Assembly (NCBI RefSeq): GCF_037975245.1
Contig: NC_092576.1
Span: forward strand, 29,552,611 to 29,616,610
Direction of reading: 5' to 3'
DNA: 64,000 bases
Source of the DNA: Apostichopus japonicus
Lineage: Eukaryota > Echinodermata > Holothuroidea > Aspidochirotida > Stichopodidae
The translations under genes were made by a program, and so were the position numbers. Positions 63,634-64,000 of this stretch are shown one piece after another (position 1 is the first letter of the stretch; each line of letters begins with the position of its first letter). The notes below the pieces were generated by a model. It was not told the origin of the DNA. It saw only the letters and a program-made list of their open reading frames with translations, and did no database searches.

Positions 63634-63683
63634 AACTTGTTCCATTCGTTGTGCCAGGGGGTGCCAAAGTGAAATGCGGGTTA
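63634..63683 (+). mobile_element. Small Tx1-A ORF2 piece
   Basis: ACTTGTTCCATTCGTTGTGC then CAGGGGGTGCCAAAGTGAAA matches the family A ORF2 segment just before YADD (complement of 7412-7460), in the opposite orientation to the 3'-end pieces next to it. Confidence 0.72.
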
Positions 63684-64000
63684 CCAGCGACAGTTGACCA
63701 AAAACGCTAGATTTGCGAAAAGAAACCCGTACAAAACGCTAAATGGTAGTTTCCCTAAATTTCGTGTTGTTTCGAGTCAAGTTAGCACAGATTCGTAGGA
63801 TGAATGGTCACCGATCACAAAATAGATTTTCAATAGTTGATTTGAGTGATAGTCTGACCCAGAAAAGAACCAAAAAAATATGGAAATTTCCGAAGATTGG
63901 GCCAAAATACTCAGAATAAATTTGGATGGGTCGCCAGGTAAGAATTTTCTTTGAAAAATCTGAAAAAATTGTCTATTTTTGGTTAATTTAACTACTTTTA
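63684..64000. other. No recognisable gene
   Basis: AT-rich sequence to the window edge. Confidence 0.35.

Overview
The window is a eukaryotic transposon graveyard. I recognise no intact host gene, operon, prokaryotic signal or CRISPR array. Almost all recognisable coding sequence belongs to retroelements and DNA transposons, mostly broken and often nested in one another. The mix (two Tx1-like L1 families with a zinc-knuckle ORF1, a Penelope-like element with a GIY-YIG domain, several Gypsy LTR elements, P/THAP and hAT transposases, a YqaJ-PHD protein, a Jockey-like and a CR1/L2-like LINE) suggests a non-mammalian metazoan, most likely a marine invertebrate. I cannot name the species from the sequence.

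Layout: 1.5-4.75 kb is a decayed Penelope-like element split by a 1.34 kb solo LTR. 4.78-12.9 kb is a Jockey-like LINE interrupted by a near full-length Tx1-like element (family A, 5905-10863, 16-bp target duplication) and by a truncated copy of a second Tx1-like family (B). A second Jockey-like 5' end follows at 12.9 kb, then an ORF1-only family B copy (13.45-14.64 kb). 14.8-20.0 kb holds an SGNH-hydrolase remnant, a direct-repeat block and a decayed Gypsy element. 20.6-23.5 kb is a broken zinc-binding/Ulp1-protease transposon gene ended by a family A insertion, which itself carries a small inverted-repeat element. 24.3-28.4 kb is a second Gypsy element with a 1.35 kb LTR of the same type as the solo LTR. 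A SWIM-type transposase tail lies at 28.4-29.1 kb.

30.6-31.0 kb holds two head-to-head copies of a short retroposon whose 5' end is U2 snRNA; a third copy is at 58.2 kb. 32.3-33.4 kb is a CR1/L2-like LINE on the minus strand. 34.5-37.5 kb is a P/THAP transposase gene split by a truncated family A copy. 39.1-45.5 kb is a hAT transposase split by a full-length family B element (39511-44591). 45.8-47.25 kb is a second P-type transposase. 47.44-50.28 kb is a third Gypsy element, internally deleted, with an extra SGNH-like ORF before gag. 54.4-55.7 kb is a Gypsy RNase H-integrase fragment. 57.0-58.0 kb is a YqaJ-type nuclease plus PHD finger. 59.6-60.5 kb holds duplicated P-transposase fragments. 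60.8-63.3 kb is a scrambled family B copy.

The most interesting signals are the U2-headed SINE-like family, the short tandem repeats at the 5' junctions of most Tx1-like insertions, the scrambled and ORF1-only family B copies, and the SGNH ORF inside a Gypsy element. Reading frames were followed by eye, so boundaries of degraded copies are approximate.
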